Positions 37,701 to 48,083 of a stretch of 64,000 bases of DNA are shown here, piece after piece. The DNA lies in assembly GCF_003063475.1 (NCBI RefSeq), contig NZ_NESP01000001.1:1550001-1614000 (forward strand). The letters are read 5' to 3'. This stretch comes from Limnohabitans curvus. GTDB taxonomy: Bacteria > Pseudomonadota > Gammaproteobacteria > Burkholderiales > Burkholderiaceae_C. Made by a program: the position numbers and the translations under genes. Numbering within the stretch: position 1 is the first letter of the stretch; each line of letters opens with the position of its first letter. The notes beneath the pieces are model-generated. The model had not been told where the DNA came from. It searched no databases and saw nothing but the letters and a program-made list of their open reading frames with translations.

Positions 37701-39224
37701 TTATTTCGATGTAGGCATCACGAACTCAGCGCCTTTGCCAATGCTTTCAGGCCAGCGCTGCATGACGCTCTTTTGCTTCGTGTAGAAACGCACACCTTCT
37801 TCACCGTAGGCGTGCATGTCGCCAAACAAGCTCTTCTTCCAGCCGCCAAAGCCGTGCCACGCCATGGGCACCGGAATCGGCACATTGATGCCAACCATGC
37901 CCACTTGGATGTGGCGCGCAAACTCACGGGCCACGTTGCCGTCGCGGGTGAAGCAGCTCACGCCGTTGCCGAACTCGTGTGCGTTGATGAGGTCTACGGC
38001 TTGTGCCAAGTCAGCCACGCGCAGGCAGCTCAGCACAGGGCCGAAGATTTCTTCTTTGTAGATGCGCATGTCTGGGGTGACGTTGTCAAACAAGGTGCCG
38101 CCCATCCAGAAGCCGCCTGATGTGTCAGTGCCGCAGCCTTCGCCAGCAGACGCGCCGTCAAAGTTGCGGCCGTCAACCAACAAGCGCGCACCTTCTTTCA
38201 CGCCTTGTTCGATGTAGCCAGTGATGCGCTTGTGCGCCACGTCGGTCACGATGGGGCCCATTTCGGCAGCGAGGTTTTCGCCGTTGAGCACTTTCAAAGC
38301 CTTGGTGCGTTCAATGAGTTTGGGCATCAAACGGTCTGCCACATCGCCCACCAACACGGCCACGCTGATGGCCATGCAACGCTCGCCTGCGGAGCCGTAG
38401 GCCGCGCCAATCAAGGCGTCGACCGCTTGGTCGATGTCGGCGTCGGGCATGACGACCATGTGGTTCTTCGCGCCGCCCAAGGCTTGCACGCGCTTGCCGT
38501 GGTGGGCGCCGGTCTCATAAATGTAGTTGGCGATGGGCGTGGAACCCACAAAGCTCACGGCTTTCACATCGGGGTGAACCAGCAAAGCGTCGACCGCTTC
38601 TTTGTCGCCTTGCACCACGTTGAATACACCGTCTGGCAAGCCTGCCTGCTTGAGTAGTTCGGCAATGAACAACGAAGGCGATGGGTCAATCGGGCTGGGC
38701 TTGAGCACAAAGGTGTTGCCAGCGGCAATGGCCACGGGAAACATCCAGGCGGGCACCATGACGGGGAAGTTGAAGGGCGTCACGCCCGCCACCACGCCGA
38801 GGGGTTGGCGCATGGTCCAGTTGTCGATGCCGGTGGAGACTTGCTCGGTGAAATCGCCTTTGAGCAACTGAGGAATACCGGTGGCGAACTCGACGATGTC
38901 GATGCCGCGGCTCACTTCGCCTTGGGCGTCGGTGAACACTTTGCCGTGCTCGGCGGTGATCATGTGGGCCAACTTGTCTTTGTTGGCGTTGAGCAATTCC
39001 AAGAACTTGAACATCACACGGGCGCGGCGCAGGGGCGGGGTGTCGGCCCAAGCGGGGAAAGCTTTGTGGGCGGCGGCCACGGCAGCGTTGACATCGGCCA
39101 CATTGGCCAAGCTCACATTGGCTGTGACAGCGCCTGTGGCTGGGTTGTACACGGGCTGCGTGCGTGTGCCGCTGCCGTTGGCAACGGCGCCGTTGATGTA
39201 ATGCGCGATGTGGGCTTGTGTCAT
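37701..39224 (-). CDS. mmsA: Methylmalonate-semialdehyde dehydrogenase (CoA-acylating)
   Basis: 507-aa aldehyde dehydrogenase that converts methylmalonate semialdehyde or malonate semialdehyde to propionyl-CoA or acetyl-CoA in valine and beta-alanine or inositol breakdown. Family marks are [50 protein letters not shown] and the active-site cysteine in [13 protein letters not shown] 39224 ([12 protein letters not shown]) fits the family start. A divergent LysR gene with a palindromic operator lies directly upstream. Confidence 0.95.
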   Translation of the reverse strand: MTQAHIAHYINGAVANGSGTRTQPVYNPATGAVTANVSLANVADVNAAVAAAHKAFPAWADTPPLRRARVMFKFLELLNANKDKLAHMITAEHGKVFTDAQGEVSRGIDIVEFATGIPQLLKGDFTEQVSTGIDNWTMRQPLGVVAGVTPFNFPVMVPAWMFPVAIAAGNTFVLKPSPIDPSPSLFIAELLKQAGLPDGVFNVVQGDKEAVDALLVHPDVKAVSFVGSTPIANYIYETGAHHGKRVQALGGAKNHMVVMPDADIDQAVDALIGAAYGSAGERCMAISVAVLVGDVADRLMPKLIERTKALKVLNGENLAAEMGPIVTDVAHKRITGYIEQGVKEGARLLVDGRNFDGASAGEGCGTDTSGGFWMGGTLFDNVTPDMRIYKEEIFGPVLSCLRVADLAQAVDLINAHEFGNGVSCFTRDGNVAREFARHIQVGMVGINVPIPVPMAWHGFGGWKKSLFGDMHAYGEEGVRFYTKQKSVMQRWPESIGKGAEFVMPTSK

Positions 39225-39299
39225 GAGGTGTTTCGGTGTTGAGGAAAGATGACGCAGTGTAGGCAGGGTAAATGCATGAAACAAGCATCAAACCTTGAA

Positions 39300-39327
39300 T
39301 TGATTGTTCAAAATAGTGAACAATCAA
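39300..39327. promoter_or_regulatory. Perfect 11-bp-arm palindromic operator (LysR/mmsA)
   Basis: TTGATTGTTCA and its exact complement TGAACAATCAA flank a 6-nt spacer AAATAG. The site ends 3 nt before the LysR gene start and lies 75 bp upstream of mmsA. It is a likely binding site for the adjacent LysR-type regulator and for autoregulation. Confidence 0.75.
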
Positions 39328-39330
39328 GCC

Positions 39331-40275
39331 ATGAATGACCAAAAAATCAGTGAGCTTTGGCACCACCTGCATTGGCTCAGTGTGCTGGCCCAACAAGGCA
39401 GCTACACCGCTGCCGCTGCACGCCTCGGTGTGAGCAAGGCCGCCATGAGCCAACGCATTGCTGAACTTGAACGCGCGGCACGTGTGCCGCTGGTGCAACG
39501 CACCACCCGCAGCGTGCGTTTGACGGAAGCCGGACAGCGCTTGGTGGACGATACCCGCGCTTCGTTTGAACAAATCGAACACAGCTTTGCCCAAGTGCGC
39601 GACTTGGCAGGTGTGCCAAGCGGTTTGCTACGCGTCACTGCGCCTGTGGCTTTTGCGCGTCAACAGCTCGCCCCGCGTTTGGCTGATTTCTTGCGCGAGT
39701 ACCCAGAGGTGCGCATAGAGCTAGATATGGCGGACCGACTCAGCAGCTTGGCCACTGAAGGTTTTGACTTGGCGATTCGTCACACCGCCCGTCCACCGGA
39801 TACACATGTGGCGTGGACTTTGTGCAGCACGCACTCGGTGTTGGTGGCCAATAAAGCTTATTTGCGCCGTGCGGGCACGCCGCAAACGCCCGCTGATTTG
39901 CAAGCGCACAACTGCCTGCATTACCTGCGCGCACAAGACACGCCCACGTGGACGCTGGCGCGTGTGAAGACCAAAGCCAAAGACAAAGACGAACGCATCA
40001 CCGTCCCGGTGACGGGGCAGCTGGCTGCCAACAACAGTGAGGCACTGCGTGAGGCAGCCTTAACGGGCTTGGGTATTGCGCTCTTGCCTGACTTCAGTGC
40101 GCAAGCCGCTTTGCAACAAGGCAAGCTCGTTCAGGTGCTGCCGGACTGGCAACCGGTCGGCGCATTTGCCGAGCAGCTGTACGCCATTCGCCCGTATTCG
40201 CCCCATGTGCCACGTGCGGTGACGGCGTTTGTGGACTATTTGCGCAAGGCCTTGGCCGGAGGCTTCGCCGCTTAA
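39331..40275 (+). CDS. LysR-family transcriptional regulator
   Basis: 314-aa regulator. The N-terminal winged helix (about residues 8-66) reads GSYTAAAARLGVSKAAMSQRIAELE, followed by the LysR linker and a periplasmic-binding-like effector domain (about 95-300). ATG 39331 was chosen over an upstream TTG that lies inside the operator. It is divergent from mmsA and probably controls it in response to a pathway intermediate, by analogy with other LysR pairs. Confidence 0.93.
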   Translation: MNDQKISELWHHLHWLSVLAQQGSYTAAAARLGVSKAAMSQRIAELERAARVPLVQRTTRSVRLTEAGQRLVDDTRASFEQIEHSFAQVRDLAGVPSGLLRVTAPVAFARQQLAPRLADFLREYPEVRIELDMADRLSSLATEGFDLAIRHTARPPDTHVAWTLCSTHSVLVANKAYLRRAGTPQTPADLQAHNCLHYLRAQDTPTWTLARVKTKAKDKDERITVPVTGQLAANNSEALREAALTGLGIALLPDFSAQAALQQGKLVQVLPDWQPVGAFAEQLYAIRPYSPHVPRAVTAFVDYLRKALAGGFAA

Positions 40276-40324
40276 ACCTCGCACGTGACGGTACTCGTCC
40301 AAGGCCAAAGTGGGCGGCGGTGTT

Positions 40325-41071
40325 TTAGCGTCCGCCCGAAATTTCCATCAAGCTCATGGTGGTGTAACTGGCCGCATCGCTGAGCAGCCACACAATGGCT
40401 TGCGCCACTTCTTCAGAGGTGCCGCCGCGTTGCATGGGCACCAAGTGCGCCAAATCGCGCACGCGGTTGGGCAAGCCGCCTGAGGCGTGGATGTCGGTGT
40501 CAATCAAGCCGGGGCGCACCGCGTTGACGCGGATACCTTCTGCCGCCACTTCTTTGGCGAGGCCGATGGTGAAGGCGTCGATGGCGCTTTTGGCCGCAGC
40601 GTAGTCCACGTATTGGCCGGGTGCGCCTAAGCGTGCGGCGGCGCTTGAGACGTTGACAATGCTGCCACCCGAGCCCCCGTGCCCGGTGCTCATGCGCTTA
40701 ACGGCTTCGCGTGCGCAGGCGAACGAGCCCAACACGTTGATGCGCATCATGCGTTCCCAGCGCGCCCAGCTTTGGTCTTGCACTTTGGCGGTCACATCCA
40801 CCACGCCCGCGTTGTTGACGAGGCCTGAGATGCGGCCCAGCTTGGCATCGACTTCGGCAAACATGCGCAAAATTTGCGCTTCGTCGCCCACATCGGCTTG
40901 CACCGCGATGGCGGTTCCGCCTGCGTCTTGAATTTGCTTCACCACGCTGTCGGCCGCCGGTGCATTGCTGGCGTAATTCACGGCCACGGCCCAGCCTTGC
41001 TGCGCTGCTAAAACGGCAGTGGCGGCGCCAATGCCTCGGCTGGCGCCAGTGATCAAAAGTACAGGTTTCAT
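40325..41071 (-). CDS. Short-chain dehydrogenase/reductase
   Basis: 248-aa SDR of the classical type. The cofactor motif is TGASRGIGAATAV, followed by NNAG, the catalytic Ser in IVNVSSAAARLG, and YVDYAAAKSAI with the Tyr-x-x-x-Lys pair. The second half has VRPGLIDTDIHASGG. It is NADP(H)-type by the basic residue in the glycine motif (inference). The substrate is unknown; similar to the YgfF group. Confidence 0.9.
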   Translation of the reverse strand: MKPVLLITGASRGIGAATAVLAAQQGWAVAVNYASNAPAADSVVKQIQDAGGTAIAVQADVGDEAQILRMFAEVDAKLGRISGLVNNAGVVDVTAKVQDQSWARWERMMRINVLGSFACAREAVKRMSTGHGGSGGSIVNVSSAAARLGAPGQYVDYAAAKSAIDAFTIGLAKEVAAEGIRVNAVRPGLIDTDIHASGGLPNRVRDLAHLVPMQRGGTSEEVAQAIVWLLSDAASYTTMSLMEISGGR

Positions 41072-41187
41072 TCTTGTCTCCTCAATGCGGTTGAGCGAAC
41101 TTAATGGGCTGCACGATAGCACCAGGCCTTTAAAAACCCAGTAAGCTGTTCGATATTTACTTTCAAGAAATTTAAGGAGATCTCAAG

Positions 41188-41871
41188 ATGACTGTCAATT
41201 TGACTTCTGCAGACGGCTTTGTTTTTCCTGCCTATGTGGCGCAACCCAAGGCTACGCCCAAGGGTGCGGTGGTGGTCGTACAAGAGATTTTTGGTGTCAA
41301 CGCGCACATCCGTGAAGTGGCCGATGGGTATGCCGCGCAAGGTTATTTGGCCGTGGCACCCGCCACGTTCCACCGAGCCAAACATGGCGTGGAGCTGGGC
41401 TACAGCCCCGAAGACATGCAAGCCGGCATGGTGCTGAAAGCAGCGATCGAGTCCTTGCCTGCGCCAGGCGTCATGGCTGACATTCAAGCGGCAGTGGACT
41501 ACGCCGCTAAGACCAGCGGCGCCAAAGTCGGCATCGTGGGCTATTGCTGGGGCGGTTTGTTGGCGTGGCGTGCAGCGGCTTTGGTGAAAGGCCTGAGCGC
41601 TGCAGTGCCTTATTACGGGGGTGGCTCAACGACGGACGAGGAAATCGCACGTCACCCCCATTGCCCCGTGCTCGCGCATTACGCAGAAGAAGACCACTGG
41701 ATTCCGCTAGACACGGTGGAAAAGTTCAAGCACGCGCACCCAGAGGTAGAGGTGCATTTGTATCCCGCCAATCACGGCTTCAATTGCGACCACCGCGGTG
41801 CTTACCAAGAGGCGTCAGCCAAGTTGGCTTTGGTGCGAACCTTGGCGTTCTTTGGCAAACACCTGGGCTAA
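41188..41871 (+). CDS. Dienelactone hydrolase family protein
   Basis: 227-aa alpha/beta hydrolase. Its nucleophile is the cysteine in GIVGYCWGGLLAW, the typical dienelactone hydrolase elbow. The Asp (EEDHWIP) and His (PANHGFNC) of the triad are also visible. A strong AAGGAG precedes the start. Family members hydrolyse dienelactone in chlorocatechol breakdown, but most homologs in genomes without that pathway have unknown substrates. Confidence 0.9.
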   Translation: MTVNLTSADGFVFPAYVAQPKATPKGAVVVVQEIFGVNAHIREVADGYAAQGYLAVAPATFHRAKHGVELGYSPEDMQAGMVLKAAIESLPAPGVMADIQAAVDYAAKTSGAKVGIVGYCWGGLLAWRAAALVKGLSAAVPYYGGGSTTDEEIARHPHCPVLAHYAEEDHWIPLDTVEKFKHAHPEVEVHLYPANHGFNCDHRGAYQEASAKLALVRTLAFFGKHLG

Positions 41872-41874
41872 GCG

Positions 41875-42446
41875 TCAATCGATTTGGGGGTTGCGCGCAC
41901 TGCGCAGCACGCCCATGGCGGCATGGAAAAACGCCACCACCACAAAGCATCCCATGAAGTCACCCAACGCCATGGCGGCGCTTTTGTGCCAAAGCTCTTC
42001 ACTCGTGGTGACCCCTTGCGCGAGATACAGCCAGTTGTGAACCAAGCCGTTCAGGATGCTGGCCACGACCGACAACACCACGATGTGGTGATACCGTAAG
42101 TTGCTGAGATTTTTGCGGATGTGGAACAAACGCATGACCCCTAACGTCGCAATTGGGTAGGTCATCAAGCTCACAAAAGCGAAGTAAACAATGGCCGTCA
42201 TCGGCTTGTCTGGCCAAATGCTCGCACCTAAATGCACGCTGACCACCATGATGCCCACGATCGCGGGCAAACGTCCGACCAGCACAGCTAAAAGCTTGAC
42301 ACCTGCAGGCAAGAACAACAGGCTGATGCCAGCAGAGTAGACAAACAATGCGTCAAAGTACTGGTTCAGCCGAAAAGACAAACTGAAAAGCAAGCCCGAA
42401 ATCACCGCGATGGCGATGTGTGACCTGCGAATTTCAGGCAAATGCA

Positions 42447-42447
<1 letters not shown>
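41875..42447 (-). CDS. MASE1-like integral membrane protein, paralog of 6435-7025
   Basis: 190-aa protein of five to six hydrophobic helices. It shares PAGVKLL, GRLPAIVG, LRYHHIVVLS and SAAMALGDFMGC with the protein at 6435-7025 in the same order and spacing. It starts with the ATG at 42447, which overlaps the hemB stop by one base (TGATG), so it is probably co-transcribed with hemB. No output domain is present. Function unknown. Confidence 0.68.
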
Positions 42448-43545
<1,098 letters not shown>

Positions 43546-43551
43546 GCATTC

Positions 43552-43648
43552 GGGCAGCTTGCTGCTCCCCGCTTTTCCTCCCTAAGCGGGCACCTTGCGC
43601 GTCAAAGCTGCCAGGTGACTTGGCCCGACCTCGTGTCGGGCTTTTTTT
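43552..43648 (+). ncRNA. Candidate small RNA with anti-Shine-Dalgarno loop
   Basis: About 97 nt between divergent hemB and the HemJ-like gene, with no ORF. An outer stem (43553-43560 with 43605-43612, 8 bp perfect) encloses a perfect 7-bp hairpin (43568-43574 with 43584-43590). The 9-nt loop is TTCCTCCCT, which is complementary to Shine-Dalgarno sequences. It ends in an intrinsic terminator. The orderly promoter, folded body and terminator support an independent trans-acting small RNA. It may bind mRNA ribosome sites; targets are unknown. Confidence 0.65.
43623..43648 (+). terminator. Intrinsic terminator of small RNA candidate
   Basis: GCCCGAC and GTCGGGC form a perfect 7-bp stem with a 5-nt loop, followed by seven T residues. 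No protein gene on the plus strand ends upstream, so it must end a non-coding transcript. Confidence 0.88.
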
Positions 43649-43669
43649 GAGCGCGGCTAAACTGGTCCC

Positions 43670-44098
43670 ATGCTTTGGATCAAATCTTTTCACATCATCT
43701 TCGTGGCCAGCTGGTTTGCGGGCTTGTTTTACTTACCTCGCATTTTTGTGAACTTGGCGCAAGTTGAGCCTGGGTCCGAGGCAGAAGAGACGCGCTTGTT
43801 GCTGATGGCGCGCAAGCTGATGCGTTTCACCACCTTGTTGATGATTCCTGCCGTGGGCCTGGGTTTGTGGCTCTGGCTGGGCGTCGGTATTGGCATGGGC
43901 CCTGGCAATGGCTGGATGCACGCCAAGCTGACCGTGGTGTTGCTGGCGCTGGGCTACCACCATGGCTGTGGCCGCCTGCTTCGCAAATTTGAAACCCGAA
44001 CCAACACCCGTGGCCACGTGTGGTACCGCTGGTTCAACGAGATTCCGGTGGTCTTGCTGACCATTGCCGTGATCTTGGTGGTCGTCAAACCTTTCTAA
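43670..44098 (+). CDS. HemJ/CopD-like membrane protein, probable protoporphyrinogen oxidase
   Basis: 142-aa protein with four helices. It begins MLWIKSFHIIFVASWFAGLFYLPRIFV, matching the HemJ (UPF0093) signature, including the early histidine (His8). The conserved HAKLTVVLLALGYHH in helix 3 carries the second histidine-lysine pair. HemJ oxidises protoporphyrinogen IX in bacteria without HemG or HemY. Its position across from hemB supports a haem role. A plain CopD-family annotation is the alternative. Confidence 0.75.
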   Translation: MLWIKSFHIIFVASWFAGLFYLPRIFVNLAQVEPGSEAEETRLLLMARKLMRFTTLLMIPAVGLGLWLWLGVGIGMGPGNGWMHAKLTVVLLALGYHHGCGRLLRKFETRTNTRGHVWYRWFNEIPVVLLTIAVILVVVKPF

Positions 44099-44114
44099 AA
44101 AACACGCTTGGCCC

Positions 44115-45212
44115 ATGCGTAAAACCTCCGCTTGGCCTCTGTCGCAAATGTGCGTGGCGTTGATCGTCTACGCCAGTCTGTATCCGTTTGACCATTGGCG
44201 CGATCAAGGCATTTGGTCTTGGTCGTTTTTAACGGCGCCTTGGCCCAAGTATTGGCTGGGGTTTGATGTGGTGGCAAACGTTCTCGGCTATGCCCCACTA
44301 GGTTTTTTCCTGACCCTGAGCGCCATGCGCATGGGCTGGCAAACGCGCGTGGTCACGCTTTCGACCCTGGCGGCGGCTGTTTTGTCATTGGCGATGGAGG
44401 GTTTGCAAAGCTACTTGCCTGCGCGCGTGCCTTCTTTGCCTGACTTCCTGCTCAACACGCTGGGTGCATGGATCGGCGCCGTGTTGGCGAGCTCCTTGGA
44501 ACATTTGGGTTTGCTGCGCCGATGGAGCCAATTCCGTGAACGTTGGTTTGTCCGCGACGCTTATATGGCCTTGGTGTTGATGGCGGTGTGGCCCGCTGCG
44601 TTGCTGTTTCCAGTGGCTGTGCCTTTGGGCTTGGGCCAAGTGTGGGAGCGTGTGGAAGACGCGCTGACCAGTGCATTTGATGCGACACCGTTTGAAGATT
44701 GGATTCCCCTGCGCGCGTTTGAACTAGAGCCATTGCTGCCGGGTGCCGAGTTGTTGTGTGTGATGTTGGGCTTGCTCGTGCCTTGCTTGCTGGGATTTGG
44801 TGTGATTCGCCAAGCCGGGCAACGCTTTTTGTACATGCTGTTGGTGCTGTGCATGGCTTTGGGTGTGAGTGCTTTATCTGCCGCGTTGAGCTACGGCCCA
44901 GTACATGCTTGGACTTGGCTGGATTTGCCTGTGATGTTGGGGCTCATTTTTGGCTGTGTGGTGGCTTTGTTCTTTTTGCCGCTGTCGGCCCGCACCGCTT
45001 GGACGTTTTTGTTGCTCGCGCTGCTTGTGCAGCAAAGTGTGCTGAACCAATCGCCGGAAAGCGCTTACTTCGCGCAAACTTTGCAAACTTGGGAGCAAGG
45101 TCGTTTCATCCGTTTTCACGGACTTGTGCAATGGCTGGGCTGGCTGTGGCCCTATGCCGTGCTGATGCTGGCGCTGGTGCGTGTGTCGCGCGATCGCAGC
45201 ACCCAAAACTAA
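44115..45212 (+). CDS. VanZ-family membrane protein
   Basis: 365-aa membrane protein with about nine hydrophobic segments. The first 120 residues match VanZ-like domains (SLYPFDHW, FDVVANVLGYAPLGFFLTL, and SYLPARVPSLPDFLLNTLGAWIGA). VanZ proteins occur widely outside glycopeptide resistance and have no firmly known activity. The second half is not recognised. It follows the HemJ-like gene by 16 bp. Confidence 0.85.
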   Translation: MRKTSAWPLSQMCVALIVYASLYPFDHWRDQGIWSWSFLTAPWPKYWLGFDVVANVLGYAPLGFFLTLSAMRMGWQTRVVTLSTLAAAVLSLAMEGLQSYLPARVPSLPDFLLNTLGAWIGAVLASSLEHLGLLRRWSQFRERWFVRDAYMALVLMAVWPAALLFPVAVPLGLGQVWERVEDALTSAFDATPFEDWIPLRAFELEPLLPGAELLCVMLGLLVPCLLGFGVIRQAGQRFLYMLLVLCMALGVSALSAALSYGPVHAWTWLDLPVMLGLIFGCVVALFFLPLSARTAWTFLLLALLVQQSVLNQSPESAYFAQTLQTWEQGRFIRFHGLVQWLGWLWPYAVLMLALVRVSRDRSTQN

Positions 45213-45221
45213 AATTCACCT

Positions 45222-45557
45222 ATGACACAAACTTCTTATTACAAACACCACATCTTTTTCTGCCTGAATCAGCGTGAGAACGGCCAAGATTGCTGCGCCA
45301 ACCATGGCGCACAAGAAGCGTTTGACCATTGCAAAGCCCAAGTCAAAGCGGCGGGCCTTGCGGGCGTAGGCGGCGTGCGTGTGAACAAAGCGGGCTGCTT
45401 AGACCGCTGCGCAGGCGGTCCCGTGGCTGTGGTGTACCCAGAGGGCGTTTGGTACACCGTGATGGATAAAAGCGATGTGAATGAAATCGTTGAAAGCCAC
45501 CTGAAGAACGGCCAAGTGGTCGAGCGCTTGGTGGTACCCGCCCACGTGGGGCGTTGA
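45222..45557 (+). CDS. Thioredoxin-like 2Fe-2S ferredoxin
   Basis: 111-aa protein of the thioredoxin-fold [2Fe-2S] class. HHIFFCLNQRENGQDCCANHGA supplies the first cysteines and NKAGCLDRCAGGPVAVVYPEGVWY the other two. This is the pattern of NuoE-like and Shethna-type small ferredoxins. It is tightly packed between the VanZ-family gene and the alpha/beta hydrolase (gaps of 9 and 7 bp). Its redox partner is unknown. Confidence 0.88.
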   Translation: MTQTSYYKHHIFFCLNQRENGQDCCANHGAQEAFDHCKAQVKAAGLAGVGGVRVNKAGCLDRCAGGPVAVVYPEGVWYTVMDKSDVNEIVESHLKNGQVVERLVVPAHVGR

Positions 45558-45564
45558 GGCAGTC

Positions 45565-46188
45565 ATGAATTCACAAACCCAAAAAATCACCCTTGAAGGC
45601 GAAGCGGGTGTCATCGAAGCTTTGCGTGACGAGCCCGAGGGCGTGTCGCGTGGCGTGGCCATCGTGGCGCACCCGCACCCTTTGTTTGGCGGCACCATGG
45701 ACAACAAAGTGGTGCAAACACTGGCGCGTGCCTTTGTGCAATGCGGCTGGACGGTGGTACGTTTTAATTTTCGCGGCGTCGGCGCGTCGGCGGGCGAGCA
45801 CGATGCAGGTGCTGGCGAAGCGCGCGACTTTTTGCGCGTGGTTGAGCAAGTGGCACCGGTCGGACCGTTGGCCATTGCGGGCTTCTCGTTTGGTTCTTTT
45901 GTGGCCAGCCATGCTTTGGCCGAGCTGCACGCGTACCGCGTGATTGAGAAGGTGGCCTTCATTGGGACTGCGGCGCAGCGCTTCACTGTCGCACCTGTGG
46001 CGCCCGGGTTGCATGACAAAACCTTGGTGGTGCATGGCGAGCAAGACGATACCGTGTCCTTGGCTTCCGTCATGGATTGGGCGCGCCCACAAAGCCTGCC
46101 GGTGACGGTGGTGCCTGGTGGTGGCCATTTCTTTCATGGACAATTACCGCTTCTCAAGAATTTAGTAGTGCGTCATTTGCAGGGCTAA
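45565..46188 (+). CDS. Alpha/beta hydrolase
   Basis: 207-aa alpha/beta hydrolase. The family opening AIVAHPHPLFGGTMDNKVVQ is followed by RFNFRGVGAS, the nucleophile serine in GFSFGSFVA, the acid in VHGEQDDTV and the histidine in GGGHFFHG. This set is typical of the COG2945-type small hydrolases of unknown substrate. It lies 7 bp after the ferredoxin gene. Confidence 0.9.
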   Translation: MNSQTQKITLEGEAGVIEALRDEPEGVSRGVAIVAHPHPLFGGTMDNKVVQTLARAFVQCGWTVVRFNFRGVGASAGEHDAGAGEARDFLRVVEQVAPVGPLAIAGFSFGSFVASHALAELHAYRVIEKVAFIGTAAQRFTVAPVAPGLHDKTLVVHGEQDDTVSLASVMDWARPQSLPVTVVPGGGHFFHGQLPLLKNLVVRHLQG

Positions 46189-46214
46189 GCCCTGCCAGCG
46201 CTTGCGGGGCTTTT
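46187..46214 (+). terminator. Probable terminator after alpha/beta hydrolase
   Basis: AAGCCC and GGGCTT arms (46187-46192 and 46207-46212) with an inner complementary portion, followed by TTTT. A second overlapping hairpin (46179-46195, 8-bp arms) includes the stop codon. Confidence 0.5.
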
Positions 46215-46265
46215 GCTTAAAAAGCGAGCCCAATTCTTTGGCTCATTTTTCATCTGAAGACCGTC

Positions 46266-47429
46266 ATGACACGATTCCTGCGCACCACTTTCATCGGCTT
46301 TTTGATGGGCTTGACTTGCGTGTTTCAAGCGCAGGCGCAAGTGCCGCAGCCCCCTGAAATTGCGGCACGTGCGTATTTGCTGGTGGATTTGACCGCGCAG
46401 CAAACCTTGGCGGAGTTGGATGCCGATAAGCCGATTGAGCAAGCGTCGCTGACGAAGTTGATGACCGCCTACATCGTGTTTGATGCGCTCAAGGCCAAAA
46501 AAATCAGCCTACAACAAACCTTTGGCGTGAGCGAGCGCGCATGGAAGATGCCCGGCTCGCGCATGTTCATTGATCCCAAGATGAAAGTGCCTGTTGAAGA
46601 CCTCATCAAAGGCATGATTGTTCAGTCTGGCAACGACGCCACCATGGCTTTGGCCGAAGGTGTGGGCGGCACGGTGGAGCACTTTGTGCAGATGATGAAT
46701 GCCCAAGCCAAAGTGCTCGGCATGAAATCCACCGGTTACAAAAACCCAGAAGGCTTGACCGAGCCCGGTCACACCACCACCGCGCGTGACCTGAGCATCT
46801 TGGCGGGTCGCTTGATGCAAGACTTTCCGGATTACGTGGGCTACTACGCCATCAAAAAATACCGCTACCCCGGCACACCTGCGGCCAATGAAAGCAACCG
46901 CAACTTGCTGTTGTTTCGCGACCCCAGTGTGGATGGCTTGAAAACAGGCCACACCGATGCTGCAGGCTTTTGTTTGATTGCCACCGCAAAGCGTGACGCA
47001 CCAGGCGTGGGTCAACGTCGTTTGTTGTCGATTGTGTTGGGGGCTTCCAGCGAGAACGCGCGAGCCACTGAATCGCAAAAGCTGCTGAACTGGGGTTACA
47101 CCGCGTTTGACGCCATCAAGTTGTTTGATGCGAACCAAGCGGTGGTCACGCCCAATGTTTGGAAGGGTCGTGGCAACCAAGTCAAATTGGGCCGCTTCGC
47201 GCCCATCGTGGTGGCGGTGCCGGCTGGCGCTGCTGGCCGCATTCAAACCCAAGTGGCTCGCCCTGAACCTTTGGTTGCGCCACTCAGCCGGGGCCAAGCC
47301 GTGGGTGCTTTGAAGGTCACTCTGGACCAGAAGCCACTGGTGGATGTGCCTTTGTTGGTGCTCGAAACCGTCGAACAAGCAGGTTTCGTGGGCCGCGCTT
47401 GGGACGCCGTGCGCTTGTGGGTCAAGTAA
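46266..47429 (+). CDS. dacC: D-alanyl-D-alanine carboxypeptidase (PBP5/6 family)
   Basis: 387-aa low-molecular-weight penicillin-binding protein. A signal peptide ends near QAQAQ (about residue 25). Catalytic motifs are Ser61-x-x-Lys64 in EQASLTKLM, Ser121-Gly-Asn in VQSGNDATMA, and Lys226-Thr-Gly in DGLKTGHTDAAG. The C-terminal PBP5 domain (about residues 290-370) precedes a short amphipathic membrane anchor (WDAVRLWVK). It trims pentapeptides in peptidoglycan. The symbol dacC is a best guess among the dacA/C family. Confidence 0.92.
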   Translation: MTRFLRTTFIGFLMGLTCVFQAQAQVPQPPEIAARAYLLVDLTAQQTLAELDADKPIEQASLTKLMTAYIVFDALKAKKISLQQTFGVSERAWKMPGSRMFIDPKMKVPVEDLIKGMIVQSGNDATMALAEGVGGTVEHFVQMMNAQAKVLGMKSTGYKNPEGLTEPGHTTTARDLSILAGRLMQDFPDYVGYYAIKKYRYPGTPAANESNRNLLLFRDPSVDGLKTGHTDAAGFCLIATAKRDAPGVGQRRLLSIVLGASSENARATESQKLLNWGYTAFDAIKLFDANQAVVTPNVWKGRGNQVKLGRFAPIVVAVPAGAAGRIQTQVARPEPLVAPLSRGQAVGALKVTLDQKPLVDVPLLVLETVEQAGFVGRAWDAVRLWVK

Positions 47430-47457
47430 GCGCTGTTTGAGGCATTTCGGCCTAGAT

Positions 47458-47486
47458 TTGCCTCCCCCTCCCGATGCTGATACACT
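47458..47486 (+). promoter_or_regulatory. Promoter of the str operon
   Basis: TTGCCT and TACACT are separated by 17 bp, about 70 bp before rpsL. The leader that follows has a nearly palindromic TTCGGAATTTCCGAA. Confidence 0.6.
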
Positions 47487-47557
47487 AGAAGGCTTTTCGG
47501 AATTTCCGAAGGGATTCACGTTTTCTTTTTAATTCAAACGTTTAGGGACGTTTTTCA

Positions 47558-47935
47558 ATGCCAACCATCAATCAACTGGTGCGTCAGGGGCGCGAGGTCG
47601 AAACGACCAAGTCTAAAAGCCCTGCGATGCAAAATTCTCCACAACGTCGTGGCGTGTGCACCCGTGTGTACACCACGACTCCTAAGAAGCCTAACTCTGC
47701 GCTGCGTAAAGTTGCCAAAGTTCGCTTGACCAACGGTTTCGAAGTCATTTCGTACATCGGCGGTGAAGGTCACAACTTGCAAGAACATAGCGTTGTGCTC
47801 GTGCGCGGCGGTCGTGTGAAAGACTTGCCAGGTGTGCGTTACCACATCGTGCGCGGTTCGCTCGATTTGCAAGGCGTGAAAGATCGCAAGCAATCGCGTT
47901 CTAAGTACGGCGCTAAAAAGCCTAAGGCTAAGTAA
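47558..47935 (+). CDS. rpsL: 30S ribosomal protein S12
   Basis: 125-aa decoding-centre protein. The loop [12 protein letters not shown] and the segment [13 protein letters not shown] are intact, so the usual lysines are present. It is the first gene of the str operon (rpsL-rpsG-fusA-tuf-rpsJ). rpoBC is not adjacent upstream, unlike in many relatives' maps. Confidence 0.99.
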   Translation: MPTINQLVRQGREVETTKSKSPAMQNSPQRRGVCTRVYTTTPKKPNSALRKVAKVRLTNGFEVISYIGGEGHNLQEHSVVLVRGGRVKDLPGVRYHIVRGSLDLQGVKDRKQSRSKYGAKKPKAK

Positions 47936-48083
47936 GCACTGATCTTTTGATCAAACAGGTGCTGTTTCCCGCGTGGCGCGGTGAATCGGCGTAGTGACCC
48001 GCTGTGGGTCGAGTAAGTGAAAACCAAAATGGTTTTTGCGGTGTCTGAAGAAGATGCCAACTGAAGCAAATAAGAGGTGAAAT

